From NCBI GenBank assembly GCA_905234275.1, contig CAJOHD010000003.1:76362-140361 (forward strand): a DNA stretch of 64,000 nucleotides, read 5' to 3'. Each line of letters begins with the position of its first letter. The first letter of the stretch is position 1. Below the pieces are notes generated by a model. That model ran no database searches, was not told where the DNA came from, and saw only the letters and a list, made by a program, of their open reading frames with translations. This DNA is from an uncultured Bacteroidales bacterium. Lineage in GTDB: Bacteria; Bacteroidota; Bacteroidia; Bacteroidales; F082. A program made the position numbers and the translations under genes. This document shows, piece by piece, positions 9,723 to 18,266 of the stretch.

Positions 9723-9816
9723 GTCATTTCGACCGAAGCCGATAGGCGAAGCGGAAAAATCTCATACTTACAATGCTTGAGATTTCTCCGCTTCGTTTCA
9801 CTCCGGTCGAAATGAC
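9723..9816. repeat. Palindromic repeat, family B (full copy)
   Basis: A 13-base perfect inverted end (GTCATTTCGACCG / CGGTCGAAATGAC) encloses a second inverted pair (AAGCGGAAAAATCTCA / TGAGATTTCTCCGCTT). The whole 94 bases can fold as one long hairpin. It fills the gap between rnr and the chain-length gene. Confidence 0.85.
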
Positions 9817-9820
9817 GTGG

Positions 9821-10969
9821 TTAACCGTTAACGTTATCGTTATTCTTAAACATTGCCTTCAGCTTTGGCATATATCCTTTGCCTAAAACAATGCCGCAGC
9901 CGACAATGAATCCGAAGAATGTCCACACGATGAGAGTCTTAGCACGGCTGTTCGACGGTTTCATCGGGATGGTGACAGGCTGGATGACTGCATAAACTGG
10001 CGTGTCTCTCTTCACCTGCATCTTAGCCTGCTCCAACTGCTTTGCCATCTCGTTGAAGATAGCGTTCGACACGTTGTACTTAGCTTGAATACGTTCTTTC
10101 TCAATCTCATCACGAGAGTTCATCACGTTCTTTGTGCGGTCTTTGATGATGGCAAGCTGTTCCTGATAATAGTCGTTTTCCTTCTTTACCTCATCATAAC
10201 GGGCTTGGATATATGTCAATTCACTTTCTGACTTCTCCACACGGAAACGTGTCAGCATATCCTGCAGAAGCTGCTGCGCCTTGATAGCCAACTCAGCAGT
10301 CTGTATCGGTTCAAGACCGTTAACAGTAAGGGTAAGATAACCCTCTTTCTTATTAACATCCAACGATACTATCCTATTAAAAGCATCAAGCATCTTCTGT
10401 TCATTCCTAGTTACCACTATAGGTCTGATGGCAACAGTATCTGCCGAGCCCGTAGCATAACCATAAACGATTTCTTTCTGTGGACCTTGTATAGCACCTA
10501 TTATCACACCTGGAAGACCGATGGTGTATTTCTTAATATAGAAAAATACACCAGGTTTCTCAATGCCCGACAAAGCATAGTCGAACATGCTTATAGGATG
10601 ATCGCATTTCTTATAATGAAGCGGTGTGTGTATTAACTCTAAACGATATGGAACACTGTTCACAATCTCAGGATATACCAACGGTGACAAGTCTGATGCG
10701 GCCGTCTGCATTCCCATATCAATACCTGCCAATGCCGCCAAAGTACCCAAAGATGAGTTTTGTTTCGAGTTGAGCTGCGGCACCATAACGGTTTTAACCG
10801 TATAGACACGTTTCATCGTCAAAGCTGCCACCAGACCTAGCGCTATGAAGATTCCCAGACAGATGAAGATAGTCTTGCGACCATCCCACAATCTGCGGAT
10901 GATAGCCATAATGTCAATGCCTTCCTCCTCTTGCTGGACTGGCGTTACATTGTTTTCGTTTGTCTCCAT
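9821..10969 (-). CDS. Polysaccharide chain-length determinant (Wzz-type)
   Basis: This inner-membrane protein controls polymer length and works with the outer-membrane export protein encoded just upstream. The 382-residue chain has a first membrane helix at about 34-53 (IFICLGIFIALGLVAALTM) and a second at about 345-365 (LIVWTFFGFIVGCGIVLG). Between them is a periplasmic coiled-coil region rich in Lys and Glu, and a Pro-rich segment (VIQPVTIPMKPS) before helix 2, as in Wzz and GNVR proteins. No C-terminal tyrosine kinase domain is present. It starts 6 bases after the export gene stops, so the two form an operon. Confidence 0.88.
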   Translation of the reverse strand: METNENNVTPVQQEEEGIDIMAIIRRLWDGRKTIFICLGIFIALGLVAALTMKRVYTVKTVMVPQLNSKQNSSLGTLAALAGIDMGMQTAASDLSPLVYPEIVNSVPYRLELIHTPLHYKKCDHPISMFDYALSGIEKPGVFFYIKKYTIGLPGVIIGAIQGPQKEIVYGYATGSADTVAIRPIVVTRNEQKMLDAFNRIVSLDVNKKEGYLTLTVNGLEPIQTAELAIKAQQLLQDMLTRFRVEKSESELTYIQARYDEVKKENDYYQEQLAIIKDRTKNVMNSRDEIEKERIQAKYNVSNAIFNEMAKQLEQAKMQVKRDTPVYAVIQPVTIPMKPSNSRAKTLIVWTFFGFIVGCGIVLGKGYMPKLKAMFKNNDNVNG

Positions 10970-10975
10970 AATCGA

Positions 10976-13654
10976 CTATTTTATATTTTCAACAAGCAAG
11001 ATGATTGACACCACAGAGGTGAGAGCTGCCAATGAGTTTCTCAACTCGTAACCCCAGTCGATCTTCTCTTTCGGTTTCTCTATACGCTCTTTCTTCTTGG
11101 TATCTATACGCATTGTGATAACACCACCCGGTTCAACCTTTGGATAATGACGGAAGATGAAACATGAGGTGCCTTCTGTCTGGCTATTAGGCATTGTCAC
11201 CGTTACACTCCTTTTGTCCGTTGTCTTGAGAAAACCGCCTGCATAATGTTTGACATACCATTTAGCGCTATGACGACCATCATACACGAGAAGTCTGTGG
11301 TCTGATGAGAATCCGTCAGGCACATATTGGCTCATGTAGGTACCAGTCTCGCGAATCATAACAGTGTTCTCTTGACGGACGATATTGATAACATCACCAT
11401 CCATAAGGATAGGGTCGTCTTGAATTTTTCCTCTATGTTTCTTCACCTTACGCAAATCTACACCAATATTACCAGTGTTACGGCCCTCGGTACGCATCAA
11501 TCGGCAATATGGGTCAGCATCGCTGAGCAAACCACCAGCGCGTTTGATAATTTCCCATAACTGTGTCTTACCATCTGTAAGCACATATACACCAGGATAT
11601 TTAACACGACCGTTAATTTCTACGTATCTACCTGTGGTATAGTCTGGAGTCATACGTACCACGATATGGTCATAAGGCTGAAGTGCCATATCGTTGGCAA
11701 TGACATTATAATCCTCGTCAACAACAAGTGTAAACTGCTGAAGCTCCACCTGATTGGTTTTTGAAATGTTCAGACGGAATACTTCAACATGGTCGTAAGC
11801 GGCACCCACCGTAAAACCACCGGCCATCCAAAGCAAATCGTGAACTGTAAGTGACTCATCGTAAGCTGTTCCGAATGGGTTCTTCACAGCACCGTCAACA
11901 CGGACTTCACCAACGTTGGTATAAGTTGTGTTATCATAAACATTGAGACGGTCGCCTGGTTGCAACAGTTTGTCACCGTCTTTCTCAAGGTTTACACGGA
12001 TATACGTCATCTTATCCGCATTGGTGATATCCTTACGGAAGATGTAAGCCACAGGGAAGTTGCTTGGCTTCAACCCGCCTGCAAAGTCAATAGCCTGGCT
12101 GATGGTCATGCGGTCGTTGAGGCCGAACTCGCGTGAAAATGGCTTACGCACCTGACCGTTTACCTCGATAGTCTCAACATCGCGATATGTCGATTGTTTC
12201 AACACTGTCACCTTATCACGTGACTTAAGCATGAAGTCTGGGTTACCATTCACACCAGGGAATGGTACAGTGATGACTTCAACAGTCTCATCGTCTTTTG
12301 TACGTTCCACGAAGAGATAATCGGTGAGGGCTGTGTAACGTGGTTTTGCATTGTCAAGCAATGCTTTGAGTGAGGTATTCTTGCCAAGCTCAAAACGTCC
12401 GTCGTAGTAAACATCACCTGTAATTGAGACATAATTCTCAACAGGTTCGTTGGCGGTCTTGATGCGGACAATATCACCAGCTTGCAAATAAACCTTAGTA
12501 TTGCCGGACATCACATCATTGAGTTTATAGTCCATATAAATCACCTGACCGTTTTCAATACGCTCAACCTGTACATATTCAGGATAGACGTTCCATGTCA
12601 CACCGCCTGCATATTCGACGAGGTCTGCAAGAGTCTCTTTCTCAAGCATCTCATAACGCATCGGACGGTTGACAGCGCCTTGTATTGTAACAACACATTT
12701 TGCCACCGGGACAAATATCACGTCACCATTCTGAATGTCATAATTTATATTGACATTAGGTTTTCTCATATACTGATAGAGGTCAAGGGTATGAGTCTTG
12801 CCTGAACGTGAAAGCTGGATGTTACGCACTGTACCAATTGCTGTAGGACCACCGGCAGCCACCAAAGCGTTGAACACGTTGTTCAAAGCACTCAAGGTGA
12901 AACCGCCTTGCACTCCCACCTCACCGTAGATGCTTACAGAAACTGTACGGGCAGTGGTGATTGTAACAACGATCTGGTCAGGTCTGTAGGTATAGCGGCT
13001 GCTAAGTCTGGAGCGTATCGCTTCTCTGGCTTGAGCCAATGTCATACCTTTCAAGAATATCTTAGATGCTCCGGCTGGCTGGATACTACCGTCGGCGCCA
13101 ACGCGTTGATGAATCTCTGCTTGTGACGAACCGAAGATTGAGACATGCACCTCATCGCCTTCACCGATGACGTATGTGTCAGGTGCCAAGGCGCCGTCTG
13201 TAGTACGGAACACGTCAAGGCTTCTGCCTTTCAGAATAGCATGTCCGTAAATGTCAGTACCTTCAGTAGGCGACACGTTGCTTTCCTCAAGTTCTTGCTT
13301 GAGAGCATTTTCGGCGGCAGCCTCACCTGTTGTAGTCTGAGGCACATCATCTGGTGTAGCCACCACTGCGTCACCACCAGTTGCAGCAGAGGCAGGAGCT
13401 GCTACTGCTGCGTTTTTCTCTGCCACCATCTTGTTGAGGATTTCCATCACTCTACCTTGGTAGCTGGCATACTCAGTAGGCGGGATGTTGTCAACATCAA
13501 TACCTTCTTCATAAAGGCGGGCACGCACTTCTGTCTCATCAAGACCGCGTTTTTGCAGTTCAGCTCTGGCCATAGCCATCATGTCGGGAGTCTGCGCCAA
13601 CATTGTTATCGGCAGCACTGCAAAAAACAGAATCATCAAAAAAAGTTTCTTCAT
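10976..13654 (-). CDS. Polysaccharide export protein (Wza-like, poly-export and SLBB domains)
   Basis: This is a periplasmic/outer-membrane channel for capsule or exopolysaccharide export. The 892-residue protein has a signal peptide ending TMLAQ. The poly-export domain lies at about 155-235 (APDTYVIGEGDEVHVSIFG), and several SLBB domains follow (SVSIYGEVGVQGGFTLS, VTIQGAVNRPMRYEM, VRVDGAVKNPFGTAY, VEINGRVKYPGVYVL). It ends with a short hydrophobic segment (LAALTSVVSIILLV). No lipobox is seen, unlike E. coli Wza. It is much longer than Wza, as usual for Bacteroidetes. A repeat array lies in its promoter region. Confidence 0.9.
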   Translation of the reverse strand: MKKLFLMILFFAVLPITMLAQTPDMMAMARAELQKRGLDETEVRARLYEEGIDVDNIPPTEYASYQGRVMEILNKMVAEKNAAVAAPASAATGGDAVVATPDDVPQTTTGEAAAENALKQELEESNVSPTEGTDIYGHAILKGRSLDVFRTTDGALAPDTYVIGEGDEVHVSIFGSSQAEIHQRVGADGSIQPAGASKIFLKGMTLAQAREAIRSRLSSRYTYRPDQIVVTITTARTVSVSIYGEVGVQGGFTLSALNNVFNALVAAGGPTAIGTVRNIQLSRSGKTHTLDLYQYMRKPNVNINYDIQNGDVIFVPVAKCVVTIQGAVNRPMRYEMLEKETLADLVEYAGGVTWNVYPEYVQVERIENGQVIYMDYKLNDVMSGNTKVYLQAGDIVRIKTANEPVENYVSITGDVYYDGRFELGKNTSLKALLDNAKPRYTALTDYLFVERTKDDETVEVITVPFPGVNGNPDFMLKSRDKVTVLKQSTYRDVETIEVNGQVRKPFSREFGLNDRMTISQAIDFAGGLKPSNFPVAYIFRKDITNADKMTYIRVNLEKDGDKLLQPGDRLNVYDNTTYTNVGEVRVDGAVKNPFGTAYDESLTVHDLLWMAGGFTVGAAYDHVEVFRLNISKTNQVELQQFTLVVDEDYNVIANDMALQPYDHIVVRMTPDYTTGRYVEINGRVKYPGVYVLTDGKTQLWEIIKRAGGLLSDADPYCRLMRTEGRNTGNIGVDLRKVKKHRGKIQDDPILMDGDVINIVRQENTVMIRETGTYMSQYVPDGFSSDHRLLVYDGRHSAKWYVKHYAGGFLKTTDKRSVTVTMPNSQTEGTSCFIFRHYPKVEPGGVITMRIDTKKKERIEKPKEKIDWGYELRNSLAALTSVVSIILLVENIK

Positions 13655-13698
13655 AGTAGTATTTTAATTTGTTTGTATTTGCCTATTTAATCAGTTTA

Positions 13699-13706
13699 CA
13701 AAAATA
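13699..13706 (-). promoter_or_regulatory. Possible -7 box for the export operon
   Basis: It reads TATTTTTG on the minus strand, 45 bases before the export gene start, and fits TAnnTTTG. A clear -33 TTTG is not seen. Confidence 0.35.
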
Positions 13707-13748
13707 CAAAAAAATGGAATATAACAAGAAAAAAATAAACAATAAACA

Positions 13749-14120
13749 TTAATTACCGTTAATTATTCATCAATCCTATCTTCCGCAGAACTAAAACCAA
13801 TTTAATTAATGGTAAATTAACGGGTAATTCTGATAATTATACGTTTGACTTTTTTAAAAACGTTAATTACCGTTAATTATTCATTAATCCTATCTTCCGC
13901 AGAACTAAAACCAATTTAATTAATGGTAAATTAACGGGTAATTCTGATAATTATACGTTTGACTTTTTTAAAATGTTAATTACCGTTAATTATTCATCAA
14001 TCCTATCTTCCGCAGAACTAAAACCAGTTTAATTAATGGTAAATTAACGGGTAATTCTGATAATTATACGTTTGAATTTTTTTTAAAACGTTAATTATCG
14101 TATAATTATTCATTAATTTT
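13749..14120. repeat. Three-copy 114-bp tandem repeat with partial fourth copy
   Basis: Units begin at 13749, 13863 and 13976 (periods 114 and 113), with a decayed fourth start at 14091. Each unit opens TTAATTACCGTTAATTATTC and closes with a TACGTTTGACTTTTTTA segment. Inside each unit, AATTACCGTTAATT can pair with AATTAACGGGTAATT. Copies are nearly identical, so the expansion is recent. The array lies between the export gene start and a GxxExxY gene, and I see no coding capacity in it. Confidence 0.9.
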
Positions 14121-14131
14121 TTAAAGATTTT

Positions 14132-14584
14132 TTATTCCAATAGATATTGGTATTCTACGTCGTCTAAGCGTTCCATTCTACGATTGACAATGTAACATTC
14201 ATTAGTGGTTTTGTCGAAAGCCCAACGTTCGCTGATGAGGCTGTCTTCACCAAAATTTATTAATAAACCAAGTGGTTTTTTTGTCAACCGAAGATAGTTA
14301 CACAATTGAGCTCGATGAGCGGGAACCAGACAGATAACTGATTTTAATTCAACAATGATGTCATCTATAACTATATCCATTCGATATTTCTTATCTAATA
14401 GATGATTTTTGTAATAAATCGGCAGTTCTATTTCTCGTTCGTTATCAATACCACGATCAAGTAATTCAAGGTGTAAGGCTTCCTGATAAACAGGCTCCAA
14501 CAATCCTGATCCTAAAACCGAATGTACAGCCATAGCCGCTCCGATAATCTTGTAAACTTTGTTTGCGTAAGGAAAAAGGTTCAT
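14132..14584 (-). CDS. GxxExxY protein (PD-(D/E)XK nuclease-like family)
   Basis: The 150-residue protein carries the family name motif as GSGLLEPVYQEAL (about 26-38). A likely PD-(D/E)XK core follows: YRMDIVIDDIIVELKS, with Asp followed by E-L-K. Then comes a conserved C-terminal strand, PLGLLINFG. The family is assigned to PDDEXK_3-type nuclease folds, but its biology is unsettled. This copy abuts the tandem repeat array. A second intact copy (17848-18222) and a broken one (25180-25439) are each bracketed by palindromic repeat arms. It is probably an element-associated gene, not a polysaccharide enzyme. Confidence 0.85.
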   Translation of the reverse strand: MNLFPYANKVYKIIGAAMAVHSVLGSGLLEPVYQEALHLELLDRGIDNEREIELPIYYKNHLLDKKYRMDIVIDDIIVELKSVICLVPAHRAQLCNYLRLTKKPLGLLINFGEDSLISERWAFDKTTNECYIVNRRMERLDDVEYQYLLE

Positions 14585-14629
14585 ATTAAGTTTTTTTAAT
14601 TTTGAGAATTTGTGTTGTTCGAGGTTAAA

Positions 14630-14953
14630 TCAGAAGATTCTTTCCATTAGTTGCCACTTTTCATCACTGCGGGCATTAGAGGAGCAGCCTTGGAATTGAG
14701 ATACGTAGGCTTCCCATTCGGCTTGGCGAGGTAATGTGGCAAGGCGAGCCATATCTTTTTCGAAGTCGAAATCGTCTTTCACATCCATAATCATGAAGAG
14801 CTGACGGCCTTTGCGATATATTTGCATGTCGAGGATGCCAACTTCACGCTGACCGGCGATAATTTCAGGCCAAACATGACGGTGAGCTTCCACGTATTTG
14901 GCAATCATTTCTTCGTCATCGACGAGCTGTAAACACTGACAGTATCTTTTCAT
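14630..14953 (-). CDS. L-rhamnose/L-fucose mutarotase (RhaM family)
   Basis: The 107-residue cytoplasmic protein interconverts alpha and beta anomers of a 6-deoxy sugar. Family marks are the N-terminal KRYCQCLQLVDDEE, the YVEAHRHVWPEI segment with the likely catalytic His, the MQIYRKGRQLFMIMDV strands and the C-terminal WQLMERIF. RhaM homologues act on L-rhamnose. Here the neighbour is a fucose permease, so L-fucose is the more likely substrate. It sits downstream of the permease gene, separated by a palindromic repeat. Confidence 0.85.
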   Translation of the reverse strand: MKRYCQCLQLVDDEEMIAKYVEAHRHVWPEIIAGQREVGILDMQIYRKGRQLFMIMDVKDDFDFEKDMARLATLPRQAEWEAYVSQFQGCSSNARSDEKWQLMERIF

Positions 14954-15049
14954 TTTACCTCAAATTTTTTCTTTTTTAACATCTAAAAATACGAAAAACA
15001 CTAAATTCAAAAACTACGTTTTTTTATAACTATTCTACCGCGGTTTTTA

Positions 15050-15132
15050 TTGAACACGAATCTCACAAATTTACACGAATATATTCTTCCAAAGAATTAT
15101 ATTAGTGAGGATTAGTGGAATTCGTGGTAGTT
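15050..15132. repeat. Palindromic repeat, family C (CACGAATCTCAC arms)
   Basis: The left arm GAACACGAATCTCACAAATT and the right arm near 15108-15128 (GTGAGGATTAGTGGAATTCG) are approximate inverses around a TTCTTCCAAAGAAT core. Other copies are at 15741, 16536, 19240 and 20490. Arms also lie around 17815 and 18233, and a half copy is at 22459. Confidence 0.75.
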
Positions 15133-15158
15133 AAATCTATTTCGTTTATTTCGTGTTT

Positions 15159-16520
15159 TTAGATGTTTTTTATTCTAGAGCGGGAGCCATATATGGCGAC
15201 CACGATAAAGCATATAAGTGGTAATGCGTAGCTTACGTTGACTGCGGGATGTCCGCAGATTGTGCCGCAGTCGATGATCATTCCTTGAAGTGGGGGCATC
15301 AGGGCGCCTCCGACGATTGCCATTACCAAGAAAGCAGCACCAAGTGAGGCATCCTCAAGACTTACTTTTTCCAATGCAGTGCCGTAGATGGTCGGGAACA
15401 TCAGGCTCATGAAAAGACTGATGCCGATCAAGCAGTATAGACCAGCTTTGCCGACAATCAGTATCGCGCCTAGTGAACAGAGGGCTGCGAGGATACCGAA
15501 AACCGTCAATAATCGTCGACCGTCAACGTATTTCATCAACCAAGTGCTTAGGAAGCGACCGCAGAGGAAGAGACACATCGCAAGGATGTTGTAATTCTGG
15601 GCTGTGGCTTTGCTAATACCAAGATTATCAGCATAATGGATGATGAAGGTCCAGACCATGATTTGTGCCGCGACATAGAAGACCTGAGCCAAAACACCTT
15701 CGCGGTAAACACGATTCTTCCAAAGCCGTTCTATCGTAGTTTTAATTGAACACGAATCGTACGAATTGACACAAATCTGTTCTTCCGAAGGATGTTCTTC
15801 CGAAGATTTTTTTATTTGTGAAGATTCGTGAGATTCGTGGTTTATTAATTTCGTGGTTGGAACTTTTACGAGGGCAATGATTATCATCATGATTATGACG
15901 ACTATTCCGAGGGCTACATACGGGTCGCGGATCACCGCCAAATCGTGGAGTCTTATATTCGCTTTCTCCGCTTCGCTGAGCATCGGAAAGATTATATTTC
16001 CGACTGCATCGCGCTTGTCACTCAACAGGTTGGGGAGTACCACCATCGAAGCCACTGCCATCCCCGCCAAAGAACCCATAGGGTTGAAAGCCTGCGCGAG
16101 GTTGAGACGACGAGTGGCGTTTTCTTTGTTTCCTAAAGACAAGATAAACGGATTGGCTGTGGTTTCGAGGAATGCCAGTCCGAAAGTCAGGATATATAGG
16201 CTAAAGCAGAAAAATGTGAAACTTTGTCGGGCTGCTGCAGGGATGAAAAGCAGCGCTCCGATTGCGTAAAGTGCCAAACCGAGCAAAATACCGCTTTTAT
16301 AGCTGTATTTTCTGATGAAAAGAGCTGCCGGGATTGCCATTGTAGCATAGCCTCCGTAGAATGCGAATTGGATCAACGAAGCTTTTGCTGCCGGGAGTTC
16401 CATCAAAGTTTGAAATGCTGCCACCATCGGATTGGTGATGTCGTTAGCAAAACCCCACAATGCGAAAAGCGAAGTTATCGCAATAAATGGCAGCAGATAT
16501 TTTTTCTCTACTAAACGCAT
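15159..16520 (-). CDS. fucP: L-fucose:H+ symporter (FucP-type MFS permease)
   Basis: This inner-membrane permease imports L-fucose or a related sugar. The 453-residue chain has about 12 helices. It shows FucP marks: LFALWGFANDITNPMV in helix 1, LETTANPFILSLG with NLAQAFNPMGS in the first half, and FLMSLMFPTIYGTAL-like and GGALMPPLQGMI segments in the second half. Residues about 227-260, in the central cytoplasmic loop, are encoded by an inserted family C palindromic repeat (NHESHESSQIKKSSEEHPSE). Because the loop tolerates extra residues and the frame is kept, the protein is probably functional. It is flanked by the mutarotase and kinase-fusion genes. Confidence 0.88.
   Translation of the reverse strand: MRLVEKKYLLPFIAITSLFALWGFANDITNPMVAAFQTLMELPAAKASLIQFAFYGGYATMAIPAALFIRKYSYKSGILLGLALYAIGALLFIPAAARQSFTFFCFSLYILTFGLAFLETTANPFILSLGNKENATRRLNLAQAFNPMGSLAGMAVASMVVLPNLLSDKRDAVGNIIFPMLSEAEKANIRLHDLAVIRDPYVALGIVVIIMMIIIALVKVPTTKLINHESHESSQIKKSSEEHPSEEQICVNSYDSCSIKTTIERLWKNRVYREGVLAQVFYVAAQIMVWTFIIHYADNLGISKATAQNYNILAMCLFLCGRFLSTWLMKYVDGRRLLTVFGILAALCSLGAILIVGKAGLYCLIGISLFMSLMFPTIYGTALEKVSLEDASLGAAFLVMAIVGGALMPPLQGMIIDCGTICGHPAVNVSYALPLICFIVVAIYGSRSRIKNI
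15741..15846. repeat. Family C repeat inserted in frame inside fucP
   Basis: The sequence matches the intergenic copies at 15050 and 19240 (TTGAACACGAATC, TCTGTTCTTCCGAAG, GATTCGTGAGATTCGTGGTT) but lies wholly within the fucP reading frame. A short GTTCTTCCGAAG duplication in its core makes it longer than its relatives. Confidence 0.85.
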
Positions 16521-16535
16521 ATTTTTTCTTTTTTA

Positions 16536-16622
16536 ACATCTAAAAACACGAATCTCACAAATTTACACGAATATGTTCTTCCAAAGAATTATATTAGTGA
16601 GGATTAGTGGAATTCGTGGTTA
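16536..16622. repeat. Palindromic repeat, family C
   Basis: This is a near-identical copy of 15050-15132 (AACACGAATCTCACAAATTT, core TTCTTCCAAAGAAT, end GGAATTCGTGGTTA). It fills the gap between fucP and the kinase-fusion gene. The two copies frame fucP. Confidence 0.75.
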
Positions 16623-16623
16623 T

Positions 16624-17814
16624 TTAAAATCCAGATCGTCGGATTGTTATTCGTATTGTTTCTTTGTGTTCTTTTGAAAATGCTTCTGCGTTCTCTACGA
16701 CGCATGCGAGGTAACCTCCACCACCGGCACCAGGCATTTTCCAAGCCAGAACACCAGGTTCTTTAGAGTATTTTTCTATACATGACTGTATAATCTTTCC
16801 ACTTTCAACTGGATTTATCATTGCAGGGAACATTGCAACTTGAGCGTTGAAGCTGTCACGATAGGCGTTAGCAAATGCCTTTAAATCCTTTTGCATGATA
16901 GCATTCCAGCAACGGTCGGCAGCAGCGGCGAGAGCCTTCACCTTCGGCTCGGTGATATCCTTGCCCTCCACCACCGAGCAGCCCGGCCGACGAGGCTCCA
17001 TCGGAATCATAACAAGGTGATTTTCAAGCCATTGCAGTATGTCTTCATCATTGCAAGTCTCAATCTTCTCAGGCCAGAAATGGTTGTCGTAATAATGTCG
17101 GCACAGTCCCGGCACGCAAATACCTATCGCGTCCTGTGCCCCACTGACGATGCCATCCTCCCTTTCCGGATGATTCTCAAAACAGAACACCAAGCGAGCC
17201 AGCATCTCGGGGTCCATATCAGGTAACTTAAGAGGCCATATTCTCTTAATCATATTTCTCGTGGAGGTCGAAAGACCGCATCTTTCACGCACTTCAAACG
17301 TTGGTTCAAGACTAATCGTAATAGCCCAACCAGGAGCAAAACACGAAACGTAAGGCTGATCTATCCAAGTGCCAGCCAAATCCAATCGAGTTGGAATCGT
17401 ACATAGCTGTTCCTTGAGCGCAGTGCTTGAATGTGCTTCCAGACCCTCATGCGGGTCGCGTTTCAGCACGATATATTCCATGCCACGCTCCTCGCAGAAA
17501 CGGCGTTTCTCTTCAGAAGCACCATCCTCGTTTACAACTAAAATATCCGGCTTCAAGAAATCCACTGTAGGGATAAAGTCCATTATACCACTGCCGGCAT
17601 TTATATATGCATCCTTCACATAACGAATAGCTTTAACCATAAAAAGGCGTTCTTTTTCATTGTAGAGCGTCTTGTGATTTTTATAATGAAGGATAGTCTC
17701 ATCGGAACCTATACCAACATACAGATCACCATATTCTGCCGCCTGCCGGAAGAACTCGACATGCCCGCTATGCAGGAGATCATAACAACCCGAAACAAAA
17801 ACTTTCTTTTTCAT
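16624..17814 (-). CDS. Fusion of cytidylyltransferase-like and GHMP sugar-kinase domains
   Basis: The 396-residue protein joins two catalytic folds. Residues 1-140 are a cytidylyltransferase-like nucleotidyltransferase, with SGCYDLLHSGHVEFF holding the HxGH motif. From about 145 there is a GHMP kinase (PTRLDLAGTWIDQP, SGAQDAIGICVPG, and the GAGGGGYLACVV glycine loop). Together they would phosphorylate a sugar and activate it as a nucleotide sugar. The place between a fucose permease/mutarotase pair and gmd/fcl suggests a fucose or heptose salvage role, but the nucleotide donor is not known. It is not Fkp: the chain is less than half that length and lacks Fkp's pyrophosphorylase domain. Confidence 0.75.
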   Translation of the reverse strand: MKKKVFVSGCYDLLHSGHVEFFRQAAEYGDLYVGIGSDETILHYKNHKTLYNEKERLFMVKAIRYVKDAYINAGSGIMDFIPTVDFLKPDILVVNEDGASEEKRRFCEERGMEYIVLKRDPHEGLEAHSSTALKEQLCTIPTRLDLAGTWIDQPYVSCFAPGWAITISLEPTFEVRERCGLSTSTRNMIKRIWPLKLPDMDPEMLARLVFCFENHPEREDGIVSGAQDAIGICVPGLCRHYYDNHFWPEKIETCNDEDILQWLENHLVMIPMEPRRPGCSVVEGKDITEPKVKALAAAADRCWNAIMQKDLKAFANAYRDSFNAQVAMFPAMINPVESGKIIQSCIEKYSKEPGVLAWKMPGAGGGGYLACVVENAEAFSKEHKETIRITIRRSGF

Positions 17815-17847
17815 TTGAACACGAATCTCACTAATCTACACTAATTT
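17815..17847. repeat. Family C arm, left side of a GxxExxY gene
   Basis: TTTGAACACGAATCTCACTA and the following bases match the left arm of the full family C elements. The matching right arm does not follow here; it lies at 18233-18266, beyond the GxxExxY gene. Confidence 0.6.
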
Positions 17848-18222
17848 TTACATTACTATACGTTCGCTTTCCAGTTCTTCCTCATGACCGAAATTCAACA
17901 ATAAACCTAGTTTATAGCCAGTAGCATGAAGATAATTAAAAACTTGAGCACGATGAGCATCGGCCAGCTCACAAACTGCTTTCAACTCTATGATAATCTT
18001 ATTATAGCATACAAAATCAGCTTTATATGTCTGTTTTAGCTCTATTCCATCATATGATATCTTAAGCTCTTTCTCACGTTCATAAGGTATTCCTTGTCGT
18101 TGAAATTCAATCTCAAGCGCTTCTTGGTAAACAGCTTCCAGAAAACCTTGACCGAGCTTATTATAAACTTTAAACGCTGCTCCTACAATCTTATAACTCT
18201 CATTCCCATATATCAATGCCAT
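17848..18222 (-). CDS. GxxExxY protein (PD-(D/E)XK nuclease-like family)
   Basis: The 124-residue chain has the signature GQGFLEAVYQEALEIEF (about 25-41) and a putative nuclease core YKADFVCYNKIIIELKA (Asp, then E-L-K). A conserved LHATGYKLGLLLNFG strand follows, and it ends SERIVM. It is shorter than the 14132 copy and lacks a C-terminal tail. The gene sits between a left and a right arm of a family C palindrome, as if the palindrome had been opened by the gene or the arms travel with it. Function unknown; a role in repeat mobility is an inference. Confidence 0.85.
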   Translation of the reverse strand: MALIYGNESYKIVGAAFKVYNKLGQGFLEAVYQEALEIEFQRQGIPYEREKELKISYDGIELKQTYKADFVCYNKIIIELKAVCELADAHRAQVFNYLHATGYKLGLLLNFGHEEELESERIVM

Positions 18223-18232
18223 AACTCCAACT

Positions 18233-18266
18233 ATTATTCGTGTAAATTCGTGCTATTCGTGGTTTA
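18233..18266. repeat. Family C arm, right side of a GxxExxY gene
   Basis: ATTCGTGTAAATTCGTGCTA and TTCGTGGTTTATTA match the right arm of family C. The gene-proximal end directly follows the fcl stop codon on the minus strand. Confidence 0.6.

Noticed and set aside
13749..14120. Could the regular repeats be a CRISPR array?
   Set aside because: The unit is 114 bases and nearly identical along its whole length, with no short repeat separated by unique spacers, and no cas gene is near.
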